Below the pieces are notes generated by a model. It was not told the origin of the DNA and made no database searches. It was given only the letters and a program-made list of their open reading frames with translations. Source: Burhinus oedicnemus (taxonomy: Eukaryota; Chordata; Aves; Charadriiformes; Burhinidae). From it: DNA of 64,000 nt. Shown in pieces: positions 12,044 through 24,433 of the stretch. A program made the translations under genes and the position numbers. The stretch lies in assembly GCA_008921705.1 (NCBI GenBank), contig VFFE01008914.1, positions 1,372,092-1,436,091 of the forward strand. Reading direction: 5' to 3'. The stretch's first letter is position 1. Each line of letters opens with the position of its first letter.

Positions 12044-12082
12044 AACATTCCATAACAACATTTCCAGTTGTTATGGAATATT
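12044..12082. other. Strong stem-loop, 13-bp perfect stem
   Basis: ATTCCATAACAAC at 12047-12059 is exactly complementary to GTTGTTATGGAAT at 12067-12079, with a 7-base loop. Two further outer pairs follow after one mismatch. The stem is shorter than that of a usual animal pre-microRNA. No function can be assigned. Confidence 0.85.
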
Positions 12083-12711
12083 ACCAAAAAAAGCATTGGC
12101 GTTTCCTTATTTCTTACAAACAAAATGTATTCATTCTCTTTTCAGTTTGCTCTTCTACACAGACTTTCAAACGATGCCTTAATCAAAAAATATTTCATCG
12201 GGACTTGTTGATCTCTTCCATTCTGGGTCCATGAATATTATATTCCTGAACAGCAACTCCGCTTTACCCTCTCTTCTCCTCCCCTCTAGGCTTGTGACTA
12301 GGGCATATTTCTGGAAGTGGAGGCTTTTTATGGAACTAAAGACCTCAGAAGTAGAAGGACTTTGGTCATCTCATTCTGGGCGACTGCTTAAACTTTGGGC
12401 TGTTACAAGAAAGGACCATCTGGCTGTGAAGGTGGAGGAGCTCATCTCAGCATCTGTAACTCAGTTTCACAACCACAAAAAACTAGCTGAATCTGCAATA
12501 TAGGTATCACATACCCAGATTTTGAAATGTATTATTTTTCTTTGGTGTTTCTAACTGGCTGCCCTTGACATGCCAGTGAGCATGAGTCCTGCTGTTCTGC
12601 AGCCCGTTCTAGGTAGTGTGTCTTGAGACACACTGATGCACAAGGCTTCATGGCTATCTATGTAAACTTAAGTTTTAACATTGCAAAAGAAAGAAAAAAA
12701 ACACCCTTTTG

Positions 12712-12760
12712 GTGTGTGTATATATATATATACACACACATATGTATATACATTTCTGTA
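12712..12760. repeat. Palindromic TG/TA/CA microsatellite
   Basis: The core at 12712-12739 is a perfect palindrome of the form G(TG)3(TA)7(CA)3C, followed by further ATAC/ATGTATAC sequence. A microsatellite that is its own reverse complement can extrude as a cruciform. Confidence 0.9.
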
Positions 12761-14859
12761 TAACCTTGATATACACTGTATATACATACATATTGATACA
12801 CATACACTGTGAAATATACTTTGCCTTTGAGCTTGTTTACACTGTGGCAGACTGGGAAAGGGAAAACTGAGATATTGTCAAAATCACTCAGATACTACTG
12901 TTTTATCAGCTATAGCAGGAAAAAAATGGCAAGCTGTTCACCACAGAAGCTCTCTGTCAGGTCTGAAATTGGCTTCAGCGCTAAATACCACCCGTGAACA
13001 AAGACAGCTCTTCCGGTTCCTTATTAGCATCCCCTCTCCTCTACAGATACCGCCTGCTTTTTCTTTCAGAGATGTTTGTGGTGGGTTAACCTTGGATGAC
13101 AGCCAAAATCCCACCCAGCTGCTCACTCACTCTGCCTCCTCATGTCTCTACGCCATGGTAGGTACAATGGTTGTGGAACTCAAAAGCTCCAGGCTTCCTG
13201 GAAAAGTGCTTCTAGCTCATAGCAATAGCAACAACATCCATCTACGACATTTTTTTTTACAATGCAGTTCTAAACAGGAACCAAGGCCAGCATGATGGAG
13301 TAAAGCAATGACAATAACCTCCTGCCTTTCTTATACACCGCGAGCTGCAGAGGTGCGTTGTTGTTTCTACAGTTAGGTTTCTAATGTAAATTGATTTACA
13401 GTGAAATTAAACAATGGGCAATTGATTTTAGTCTGTTTAACCCTGCTATGATTTTATTAATACATATAGCTGGAAAGACCCATATTTCAGTGAAAATGGT
13501 AATTTAGGTGGAAACGGATCGAGAAATGGTTGAGAGTGGAGAATTTCTAAATGTTGGGAAAACCATTTGTTAGGACAAAATTATGTATTGTCACTCATAA
13601 AAGCAAAATATTAGTGGAAGTGTTCAAAAAGTCCACACAATGAACTACTTATAGCCAAAATTACTCTTAACACTAAGCCTTTAATACTGCAACATTGGTT
13701 GCCCTGTCAGTTTAGTCTTGTATCTGTTTTGGTTAGAAAACACTGTCTGCTATAAGCATGCAAGTGGAATGTATCAATAGTGATGTAAAGACTTAACAGT
13801 CTAAGTAACAGCTATATTTGCAAAGGGAATAAAGACATTATCAGTGGAGGAGGGGTTTATAGCTCTACTCCGAACTGACTCATCCTTTGGGATTTCACAT
13901 TTCTCACTGTCACTTCTTGTATTATTTTGTTGTTTACTGTGACATTAAATAACACAACAAATAGCAAGAGTCACATGGAAAGTCATCTGATATGCTTTTG
14001 TCATTTTATGATGTTACTATTTTATGACTGTCTTAGATCTGACAAGTACCCACAACTTTGACTAAAACTATGGACTAAAACGAAAAGACTGCTTCTTTGC
14101 AAAAAACTATAGATTTTCTTTCACTGCAAATCAGGATATTTGATGCCCTTTTCACCAATTATTACTCATGGACCAAACTTAAGTATGTAGTATGTAGTAA
14201 CATAAACTATCTTTTTGAAAAATGATGTTTTTTTCTGTCAGAAGCCAAATATATTAGACATTCCTGAATAAGAATTGGAACTAGCCTCATATGTGGAGCC
14301 CAAATTAGCTGGGGAGTAGCACTGGTAGGAGAAAAAGACACAAGAAATGAGAAGATGCACGCGCCATAAAATAGTAAGGAGTAAAAACGAGTCAGAGAGA
14401 CGGTCAGGCCAGTTAGAACTAATCCTTCCTAAATCTCAAATAAAAAATGCAATCAAGAAAAGTTCAGCGTCCTACTTTTGTGAAAGAAAAGTTGAATGCA
14501 AAGTGGTGCTTTTGGTGTAGTTCGAGTACAGCCCGGTGCCAGAACACACAGGCACTTTGTCTGCTCGGAAGCCTACAGCTGTTGTGCTTTTCAGTGTGGT
14601 TCACTTGAGTTCTTTTGTCATTCAGGTGCACCGCCTTATTGAACTAAATCCCCATGTATTTGGAAGTCACTGAAAAGAGGCTACATTTGTAGGCAGTCTA
14701 ACTGTGCTTGTTATTGTTTGTGACTTGAAGTGGATTCGTAAGATGGTGGAATAAAATATTAATGAAAATGCATTGGAAATGTGTTAAAGCAACCATTTCT
14801 GAAATATCTAAAAAGAGAGCTTTTTTTGAGGGGAAGGAAGCACTTTAGTTTTAGTTTTT
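12761..14859. other. Non-coding DNA, no gene seen
   Basis: A slightly GC-richer stretch at 12.95-13.35 kb carries overlapping open frames on both strands (62-108 codons) with no recognisable domain. The remainder is AT-rich unique sequence. Confidence 0.4.
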
Positions 14860-14900
14860 AAATATATTTATATACATATAAATATAAATACACACACAAA
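14860..14900. repeat. AT/AC-rich low-complexity tract
   Basis: Imperfect ATAT/TATAC units grade into a short CACACAC run. Confidence 0.75.
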
Positions 14901-17900
14901 TGAATGCACACCCTTCTAAACAGTGATACTTCTTAATGTATCCATAGAAATCCAGCTGCAATCACAGAACTTTGTAATAAACTATCTCATTTTATTTACT
15001 GGACAAATTAATTTTCTGATCTGCAAATAATTTAATAATGATCATAATATGTGGGAGGAATGTACTATAACAAACACACTGAATTTTTGTAAATCTCTTT
15101 AATATTGGCAGGATCTAACAAAGATGCATGCTCCTATTACAGGATTTACACAATGCTAAATATTTTTAGATTGATTTCAACAGAAGTACTCAGGGAGGAC
15201 TCTTGCAAGCGTCTCCAGAGGACCTAGTTTAGCATTAATTTTATACAAATGAAAAAATACAACAAATGTAATATAGTTTGAACATTTAATCTGGTTACCT
15301 TTTAACCTTTATGAAATGGTAGACCTTGCATTTTCAGTGTAATAAACGATTTGCAGAAATTCTTCCCTAACGTAAATCCAAGATTTTTTTCTTGTAACGA
15401 TTGATCCTGCTTTAGTAATTTTGAATCTCTCTCAAACAAATGATGGAAAGAGGAGTAACAAGAAGGAAATGATCAAATGATTGCACACAGATTATTGTTG
15501 CAACTAGTTTTTCTGTTACTTGCTGTCTTAGTTTGAGAGGCCCAAACCACGACACTTGCAAATACAAAAGTATTAAACTAGAATAACGCACCTCAAAGTG
15601 ACACGGAGCTCAGTTATGTTTAGCCTTTTTATTTCAGCTCAGATCTCAACATTTGTCTCCTATGAGATAAAATATACTGTAAGACAAGGACATGCCAGCT
15701 CATACAAAACCTAGCAGGAGAAGATCTGTTTTGTTTTGTGAGGTTTTTGGATATGAATGAAGGCATTATTAAATGCCTTAACCAAGGCTATGTAATGCAC
15801 ATCTGGGCTTTCAGCACTCTTATGGGCAGAGAAGAGCTAAGGTAAAGTGGCAATTGTTAACTTTATTCTTCCCGTAGCATAACTAGATCAATGTGAAGTC
15901 ACGGGCTCTGTTTTTTTTAAGAAACGGAACAAAGAATATAGTTTTCAGTTCTCCTCTGGGACAGCTTTTGAGCTGTTGGTGACAGACAAATTGGCACTCA
16001 GCATCTGAGATAAAGTTGCCAGCTGAGATGATAGACTGTTTGCTCAGAGCTCTTCACTGAGGTTTTAGCTGTGCGTTTTCTGTGGGCACATATGGTCGGT
16101 GTATAAGGGACATCTATGTACCTCACGCCCTTTGGCATTTTGGTATCTGTACTCTAAATTTGGCTGAAGAGGCTCGGGTCTGGTAACACTTTTGTAAGTA
16201 AACCTGAAACATTAGAGCATGAGCTTGTATTCTCTACATAGAAATTTATGGTGATTAGGATTTCTCTAGTGAATACAGTCTGCAGAAATGTGCTTCTAAT
16301 ATTTCATTTCCACTTGCTGATCCTGTGTGGTACAGGAAACTTGAATGCTGCTTGATTCCCATATAAGCTGCAAGTGTATCAGGTGCTCTTAAATCTTACA
16401 GCTGTGCATGGTTTCCATCTAATCATTTATATTGGCCTTATAAGGCTGATGGCACAACATCTTACTAGTGTGTGTCCAGAAGATAACTGTGCTCATAATT
16501 CTAGATCAGGTGTTCAGTAGTTACCAAGGTTTTTGAAATGTAAGTGATAGTAAACTGAGAAGATGGTTGTCTTCATATACCCTCTGAAAGGAATTTGATT
16601 TTTCAAATTATGTTTGCGATAACACTGAACACATAAAGACAGTGATGTATTTTAATACTGTTGCTAGAAATCATAAACAATTTTTGTTGCTCTAACTCCG
16701 TGAAGGAAAAGAATCAGCCAACTTGTTTTGTTTGCCCTCAGGTTGTGGTAAAGTGTTGTAAGGGTCACAAAATTACAAATGGCCATGAATAAACAACTGA
16801 GCCGTTTCTCCTGTGTTTCCAGAAATTAAAAGTGGTTTCTTTTCACCAGCCTAATTTTTACCCTCCATTTGTTCATTTAAACACCTCTCTGACAGAGAGT
16901 GCTTCATAGCTTCATAGACGTAGCTGCATTTTTCTGAGAGGCTCAAGGACCTGCAGCTGCGACTTTTATTGTAAACTGCAGTGAAGCATAAGGTTTGGGT
17001 TACAAATGAAACCACACAAAATTTGTTAAGACACAAAGAGGTAAGAGGCACAAGGAAATGCAAAGCTCTCTGGACATAAAGACTGTCTGTTCCTGGGTTA
17101 ATTAAAGTAGTAATATAATAGTAACAGCATGTTTTAAAGAGAAAGCAAAAGAAAAATGTAAAAATTCAAAGGAAAGAAAAGGTGTAAGTTATCAGCCGTA
17201 AGAGACAAAAAGGCTCAGGACACTTTTTTAATCAGGTAATCTCACTATAAAGCAGAATCATCTTTCATTGCACAAAAATTTTCTTAAGACATAGGGTATT
17301 TTCTCCTTAAACTGAAAGACAGAGTGGTCCACGTGATAGTTACCTCTCATGATACTGTTGGATTCCAGGGTGCAACAGGAACAAAGATCTTATTGAAAGC
17401 TGCACACATGTTAAGTAAGACCCCATCTGTACATTTGCTTGTTAAGAAAATCACACAAAATGTTCTGTGAGACAACACGACTGTACAATTGTGCTTTGCA
17501 TTTCACAACAGGATAATTAAAAGAGCCAGTAGTATAAGGTCTCTGATAGTTTTTTGCCAAAATATTTCACAACTCCTTTCAAGTTTATATTAAAAGCTTA
17601 TGATCTGGTGATACTAATTGTCCATGGTCTGCAAATTAGAAAAATATTTTATAGGCATAAAATTCCTTTTTCTCTGAAAATCAGAGCAATAATGAGAGAT
17701 AAGGTGCCTTGAATACTGATCTCTCACCATGTTCTCCTGCATGCCCTTAGTGTCTTACCTGAGCTCTCTAGACCTGTTTCTCTAGACCAACAGATCTTCC
17801 GCAGGAAAGCAGCAGCAGACAGAAGGATTCAGGCACATTTTATTGCATTTAATAGTCTTACCTCAACCTTGCTACAATTTTGAGCGTACGAGCACATCAG

Positions 17901-20900
17901 CAAATTATCACAGTGTTAGTAAATGTGATTATAATACCTCAGCTTTTCCATGGTGCATGGGTTACGTAGATTCTTTGACTTGTATAAATAAGTGGTGAGG
18001 TGCTGTGCCTTTAGCTCACTAAGGTGTGCTTATTGTTGAGTAAAGGTACAAACACAAAAAGTTGCCATGAAGTAGCTGGTGCATTGACAAACATTTGCAT
18101 CCTAGCATTTCCCATCAGTTTGTTATGTGCATGCACATACGCTAGAGGCATTTCTGCCATTGCTTTTTCAAACTGACTAACCAGCCAAAGATTCAGGATC
18201 TTTCAGGTTGTTCTCGTAAGGCAGTGACTAATCTTAGAGTCATGTTTTTCTTCAGTGCAATTCTGTTCATTCTATTTTCTACATGTAAAGAAACTGCAAA
18301 CCGCAGGTCATAGCTTTAAATATATTTTGGTCAACAACCTCCAAAAAGCTTTCTCTGTAGGCTTTTTCTCCTAGGGTTTTCCCACACTCTCTCTGGATCC
18401 GTGTTCTGTTTCAGCATGCTTCTTCCAGTCTCTGAATCAACCCCTTCATGTCTGTGAATCCCAGCACAACTTCACACATCAAGAGACTGAATTCTCGAGC
18501 AGTCCTGATGAAGTGGGATGTGGGCAGACGAGCGAGAGAGAGGGAAGTAATCAGTGACATGAATCTGTCTCTAGCAGCTGTTTTCAATGAAGATGTGTCT
18601 TCATGACCCCAAAATTTCAGAGTGAGAGCAGGTCAATGGAGAGGCCACCAGCTCCTTTAGCCCTAGTGCTTGAGTAAAATGCTGTGCAGATACTTTCCTG
18701 ACCTAGAGACTGGCATATCCACTGCCATGGGAACCCTACAGCTGTGGTACATGTTAGACATGGACTGGCAAGGCATCACTTCAGCTACTTCAGACTCCAG
18801 GTTTATAAGTCTATGGGTTTAGTGAGGGTGAAGAGGATTTCCTTCTCTTGCTGGTGGTTTGAAAAGCCACTGTGCAGGCCTAAGGAGACTAGGCATTTTG
18901 CATTTAAAAAACAGGGAAGGAATTATGAGTTTTAGCATACTTTTGACCATTCTGTTCAAAATGAGTTAATTAAACTCCAGAGATGAGGAAGACCTATTGA
19001 AATGTTGGGAACATTGACCTTTTCCTTTGACTGTCACCTTATTTAAATAATTCCAGGTTTAATTAACTGGCTTGGAATGAATTGATAAAGGCTTACTGTC
19101 ACTTACAATTTCTCCTCTTTGAAATGTACTAGTTCTGTGCAATTGCTGTAGCCTCCTATGTTCACCCTAATTATTAAAGTGAATAGTTTTAAAAGTTGGA
19201 TTTTTATAAGTCTCTAATAACTGGCTTATAAATACATCTGGAAGCATTTAGTATGATAAGTTATACACATCGTATATGTAAACACACATATATATGCTAA
19301 TATACGATGGTATATAACATTTATTTAGATTTGCCATTCTTAAAAAGTTAGGTTTTTTGTTGAAGTTGGCCATAACTATACAGAAAAGGTGTTGGCATTT
19401 GTATATCATAAATTATAGTAATGCATCATGAAGATTTAGAAGTCCCAGCTTCTCAAGCCAGGTAAGGATACTAGCTTGAGACTCTGTGAGTTGAGAAGTA
19501 CCTTCAAAATACCTTAGACAAGAATTTGGTTATGTTGGTATAGTCCATAGGTTTAAGTTACAACTTTATCAGAAAAAAAAGTGCTTTTCTTTTTAACCTT
19601 CCTATTCTGACGCATTCACAGTAGTCTTTAGCTGGGAAGCCAAGGACTGACTGAGAAACGGGAAATTCATTACTCTCTGAGAGGTGGAGGAGTATCTTTC
19701 CAGAACACACATGATGCAGCCTTGGGATATTGTGCTCTGAGACTGGCACAGCTCTGCTGGCAAAAAAAGCCTCTAGGGTAGTAGTAGCAGCACAACAACA
19801 CATCTTCTGGTTTAATACAGTTCACTTTCTTATTGAGAGCCTAAAGTGCTGTTAAGCTGATTTCACTGGTATAAACAATATTCACAGGCCAACTGTTCAC
19901 AGGTAGGGATCCTGGTATTGTACACTGCCAAAGTGCTCATAATACAGATCTGGCCTAAGGTACCAAGCTAAATAATACATCATTAAGTCATCTGTTATTG
20001 AAATCCACGGTAGAGACTCTGTGGAATATCTTAGTCTGAATCTCTAAGGTCAAGCAGTATCTTCATTTTGTGGGTCATAGATAGGACCGTTCCAAAAGAT
20101 GTATCCAGAGCCAACACCCGAAAAGGATCCAAAACATGCAGCTACTGCTGAAGTTTGATGGTCCACTTAGAGAAAAATGCTGAGGCCTTGTGTGAAAACG
20201 TATGGCACACACCTCTTCCCATACTTGTGGTAGACATACTTTTTGGGATGCCTGCCAGCTCAGGGACATTGAAGCTTGCAAAAATGGTTCTTATGCATCA
20301 GCAAGAAATGTACACAAAGCCAGATCAGAATGTGTCAGATCTATTACATTTTCACTGAGTATACTGCTTACGTAGTGATGTGAAGTGGGCTCTTTCGACA
20401 CACATTCAATAAAAAGGGCTCTATACGTCTTTCTGTGCTTTGCCTGTGCTGCTATAAAAAAGAGGACATCTCCCTGGCCCTAGAGCCAAGTGGCATGAAC
20501 TGGACATCACTCACACTGCTGAGAACTAGATGTCAGAGCTGGATGTCGCGCACACTGCTCAGAGCTAACACCCTCCAGAGCAGAGTGGCCATGACCACAT
20601 CATGCAGCCCTGTGTTTTCCCTTGGCTCCACATGATGCCCTTTGGGCCATAAACCAGGATTTTTGTTTAGGTACTGATTTATTTTCAGTATAGAGCACCA
20701 GAGTTTCTGTGAAGGCTGTGTTGCAGCCTACCGACAAAAGGAAAGTGAGGAGCACAAAACTGAGGGTAAGTAGGATACACAGGGGTGCCTGAAAGCGCAA
20801 AGCCTGCTAAGATACTGTGGTAGGAAGATGAAGGGAATTAAACAGATCCAGCCTTCTCCAAGTTGCCTTTTGAGGTTGATTTCTAGAGCAAATAATTCCC

Positions 20901-21128
20901 CAAATTGTGGTTGGAAGAGAAGTAGTTTGAGTAGTTGAAAACATATCTGGAGGCAGGTGACAGTTAAACAGTGTGGGCAGAAAGAGCAGAGTGCCCCTGT
21001 CCCTCTCTCTGTTCCTGGGCCCTCTTTTATTTAATTGTACTGCTAATGCTTATCAACATAGTAGTCAAGATTTCCAAAATTATTTAAACAATCCTTCTCA
21101 CTTTCTTTCACTCTCTTGCTCTCTTTGA
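14901..21128. other. AT-rich non-coding DNA, no gene seen
   Basis: No gene, RNA gene or transposon is recognisable. Two features stand out. A stretch at about 18.96-19.08 kb has several TTAATTAA-type cores and looks like candidate regulatory DNA. A 10-bp perfect stem (CATCGTATAT with ATATACGATG) at 19268-19309 has a 22-base loop. A weak 24-bp duplication, about six mismatches, lies at 20497-20559. Confidence 0.45.
19268..19309. other. Stem-loop in AT-rich DNA
   Basis: CATCGTATAT at 19268-19277 pairs exactly with ATATACGATG at 19300-19309 across a 22-base loop. The presence of CG within the stem makes a pure AT-chance origin a little less likely. Function is unknown. Confidence 0.75.
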
Positions 21129-21256
21129 ATATACGTATATGATTGTGTGTGTGTATGTATATATAACTATGTTGAATGCTATATGTAAGTAATACTATAT
21201 ATGTGCATACTACTATGTATGTATGTGTTGATGTATATGCATGCATATGTGTGTAA
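21129..21256. repeat. TG/TA/TATG compound microsatellite
   Basis: This is an imperfect mosaic of GTGTGTGT, GTATGTAT, ATATAT and ATGCATATG units over about 130 bp. The minus-strand open frame that crosses it is a by-product of the repeat. Confidence 0.8.
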
Positions 21257-22034
21257 TTTGCTAGATTACTTTGAACTGTCAAATAAAGGTGCTTGTGTTT
21301 ATTATTCATGACTCAGAAAGGCAAAGAAATAGCCTAAGGAAGAGCAAAGAGAAATGCAGAGCTTACAGAAAACACATCTCAGTTTTATAGATGGGGATTT
21401 CAAAACATACTACTTGCTTTATAGTATATCCATATCATGAACCATCAATTACAATAGTCAGGAAAGTGATGCTGCAGCTTAATGACATAGCACATTATTA
21501 TCTGACCTAAAGAGCTGTGAGACATAACCTCCATCAAACCTGCTCTTATTATCACTTTGTACTTTCTGATCACACAGAATGGATTCTCTGTCTCCTTGTA
21601 TAACTTGCAGGGATTATTTCGTAATTTGCTGGTGTCATTTGCTGTACCTCAGCATTTGCCTGATGAAAGAAAACAGAAAACCAACTTCATTAAACAGTAA
21701 ATAAAACTCGGGATGAAGACAAAACATCTAGCATGGATGCTGGTAATTAGTTTCTTGTTACAGATGAATGTTTTGAAGGAATGACTTAATGGTTAGCCTT
21801 TGCCTTCCTTTTTTTATTTCCCCCTTTCTCTCTAATATTTTTCTGGATGTGAATACCTACGGGATTTTGGGTTATAAGAGCTTCCATTCTGCATCTTTGG
21901 CCAGTGTTACAAATAATAATAATATTATGATTTATTCTTTGATGCAGTGCTTAACACCTTTGGTTGCAACGCATTCAGAGAATGTGTTTATGTACAATAC
22001 AAATTAAGTCCTGATCATTACAGGGAGTTATGAC
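21257..22034. other. Non-coding DNA, no gene seen
   Basis: Unique AT-rich sequence with a short AATAATAATAATATTA run near 21911-21927. No supported gene. Confidence 0.4.
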
Positions 22035-22176
22035 TCCTGGAATGGGAATTAGTGGCCTAAATATAGGTGTTCAATGACATACTATGTGCATAGGGTATCT
22101 TTCTTGACCTCCGTACACTAGTCTTGTAGGTCCTATGTCATATCTGATAGCCTAGGTGCCTACCTTGACCACCTGA
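22035..22176. repeat. Possible old dispersed repeat, TAGGTGCC type
   Basis: The segment contains GGCCTAAATATAGGTGTTCAATGACAT and, further on, GATAGCCTAGGTGCCTACCTTG. These motifs resemble the GCCTA/TAGGTGCC sequences at 1.4, 2.4 and 39.5 kb in this window. I infer an old interspersed repeat but cannot name it. Confidence 0.25.
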
Positions 22177-23436
22177 AATAGCAGACTGCTATTTTTGCGT
22201 TCCTAATCACTCCTCATGAGTATTTTATACATTCTTAAAATGAGAAAAGTAAAGATTCATCCCTAATGCAATGTTATGTACAAAGCTCCAACTGACTTGG
22301 GACAAAAGGAGCTATTCTGGACAATGAGATCAGCTTCCTCACAAGTCTGAATTCAAAGAGGAGATCCTCTGGCTATAGCTACATTACAAAGTCCACCTGA
22401 GTTGGCTAGAATCATGGGAGATCAGCTTCAACATTAACCGATAGCCATACTGCACAGATTAATTGTGAAATGAGCATCAAGAGAAAGGTAGTACTGGAGT
22501 TAATTCTGCCATGAAGATATGTTCACAACTGGCTAGTGCTGCTTCCTTTTCAGGCAGATCCACACTGAAGGTTTAGGAAAGAGGAGACTATTCATTCCCA
22601 TACCCTTGACTCCTGGGGTCAAATCTCTTCTTCTTTTCAGTGTCTTCCCTCTGCCCTAAGGGAAGTAAGACATTTCTGCATTTTCAGCTTTATTTTATGA
22701 ATGGCTCTTCCTTGCTACGAACCAAAGTGTTCAAACGCAGAACAGCAGGCAAAAGGCTGCAGGAAAGCACAGTATCTGGAGCAGTCACAATGCTGTTAGA
22801 GATGTATGAAACTTTGCTTCTTGGGTTCGACAGAAAAAATGAGGAATTTAAGATGTTATTCTGGGTCTGCATTGTATCAAATTTATGTATACTCCATTTT
22901 TCTTGGCCTGAGGAACCTCTTTGTTGCAATAGTTTTCCTCAAACTGAAATAGCCCACGCATCTCTAAATAAAGGAATTAGGTAATTTTAAGGAAGATCTT
23001 CACTCTCAGCTGCTTCTTGGATAGAAACAGCACTGCCAGCAGGAGATGAGGTTCCCAGCGGGTTCCTGGTGACCTGGCCTCATTAACCAAGTTGTAAAAT
23101 ACTGTGATGGGGGGATCAGACTCTCTCCTGCAGAGGCAGTTCTGTTCTGATGGCTAATGAGTCATTCACTGGGGAGGAGCTGAGGCACCCAGACTTCTGC
23201 ACAGGCATCCCAAGAATTAGGCTGGCAGGTTCATTCTCATTCTTTTGGATCCCTCAGTCAAACTGTTGGAAAAGAGGATAAATACATCCTCTCTCTGCAA
23301 AACTTTTCTTTCTGAGATTTGACTCATCCTTTTAAAAGGATGTGAATGATATTTTTACATTCTTTAACAAGTACATAGGTAAGAGGTTCCTTAGATTATA
23401 ATAAGTGACTTTAAGTTCCATTGCACTGCACCACTG
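22177..23436. other. Non-coding DNA, no gene seen
   Basis: Open frames on both strands at about 22.64-22.98 kb (79-114 codons) overlap and show no known domain. Nothing else is recognised. Confidence 0.4.
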
Positions 23437-23447
23437 CATCATCATCA

Positions 23448-23479
<32 letters not shown>

Positions 23480-23514
23480 TATTAATTACTATTGCTATTA
23501 TTATTGTTGTTGTT
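23437..23514. repeat. (CAT)n(TTA)n trinucleotide microsatellite
   Basis: Four to five CAT units pass into about ten ATT units, then into degenerate TTA/TTG units ending in GTTGTTGTTT. It is the longest trinucleotide tract in the window. Confidence 0.95.
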
Positions 23515-24433
23515 TATATTTACATCAATTGAATTCCATTTCAGGAATAAGCACCTAAGGAGTAATTCGAGGCCAAAAGGTTTCCAATGAATTTTAATGC
23601 TACTGTATAACTTTTCCCTATTTTGTGACCATCTTGTTCTGATTTTTTACAAAAGAAGAACCATCACTGCTTGCTGTGCTCCTGTTGGCACCTTTCTTAC
23701 ATAAGTCATAACTTCTATAGAATCCCCTACATAGCCTGATATAGTTTTCATATGCCTGATCTTCAACTAAAAGTCCTTTTTTTTATTGTGATCTCTTTAC
23801 CCCAGATCAAGCTGAGCAGCAAATGTGACAAACAAGTTCTCCTTTTTCCTCCCGGGCAACCTGTACTCCACTTTTGCAGGATCTTGGGCGACCTTTTTTG
23901 ATTCTGTCAGGAAGAGGTATTCTTCCACAGTTATTTGGTGCTGGCATGCACTGGGTCACACAGCAGTGTCTGCTTGCGTGCATTAGGCAGTACACAGAAC
24001 TAGTTAAACTGGATGACTCTGTGGGGTTTAGTAGATCAATTGCCATTTTCATTTGGGACAGCACTTGAAATCCTAATGAGAATAGCAACACTTGTAATTA
24101 GAAGTCTACAAAATCTTCTAAAATAATCACTTAAATTTAAAATGTAAATGTGGCTGCAATTAATTAGTCTATTAAGAATAAAGCTTTCTAATTAACAAAT
24201 GTAAATTGGGAATTTTCTGTAGATTTCATAAGGACAAAAGTGTTTCTCGTGGGAGATGCGTTTCCATGTGAATGCATATTAAACCCTGGTGGCTCACACC
24301 TCTGCACAGGCCTGTGGCAGTAAGAGAGACTGTCTGTGAGAGGGTCATATTAACATCAGAGTCATGGAGATTTTTGTAAGACATGTAATACAATATCCTA
24401 CTTTTTAAAATAAAAATGTTTTAAGTTAAGGGT
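23515..24433. other. Non-coding DNA with homeodomain-like cores
   Basis: No gene is supported. Around 24.10-24.22 kb there is a dense cluster of AATTAATTAG, CTAATTAAC and similar cores, the kind of composition seen in conserved enhancers. This is compositional evidence only. Confidence 0.35.
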
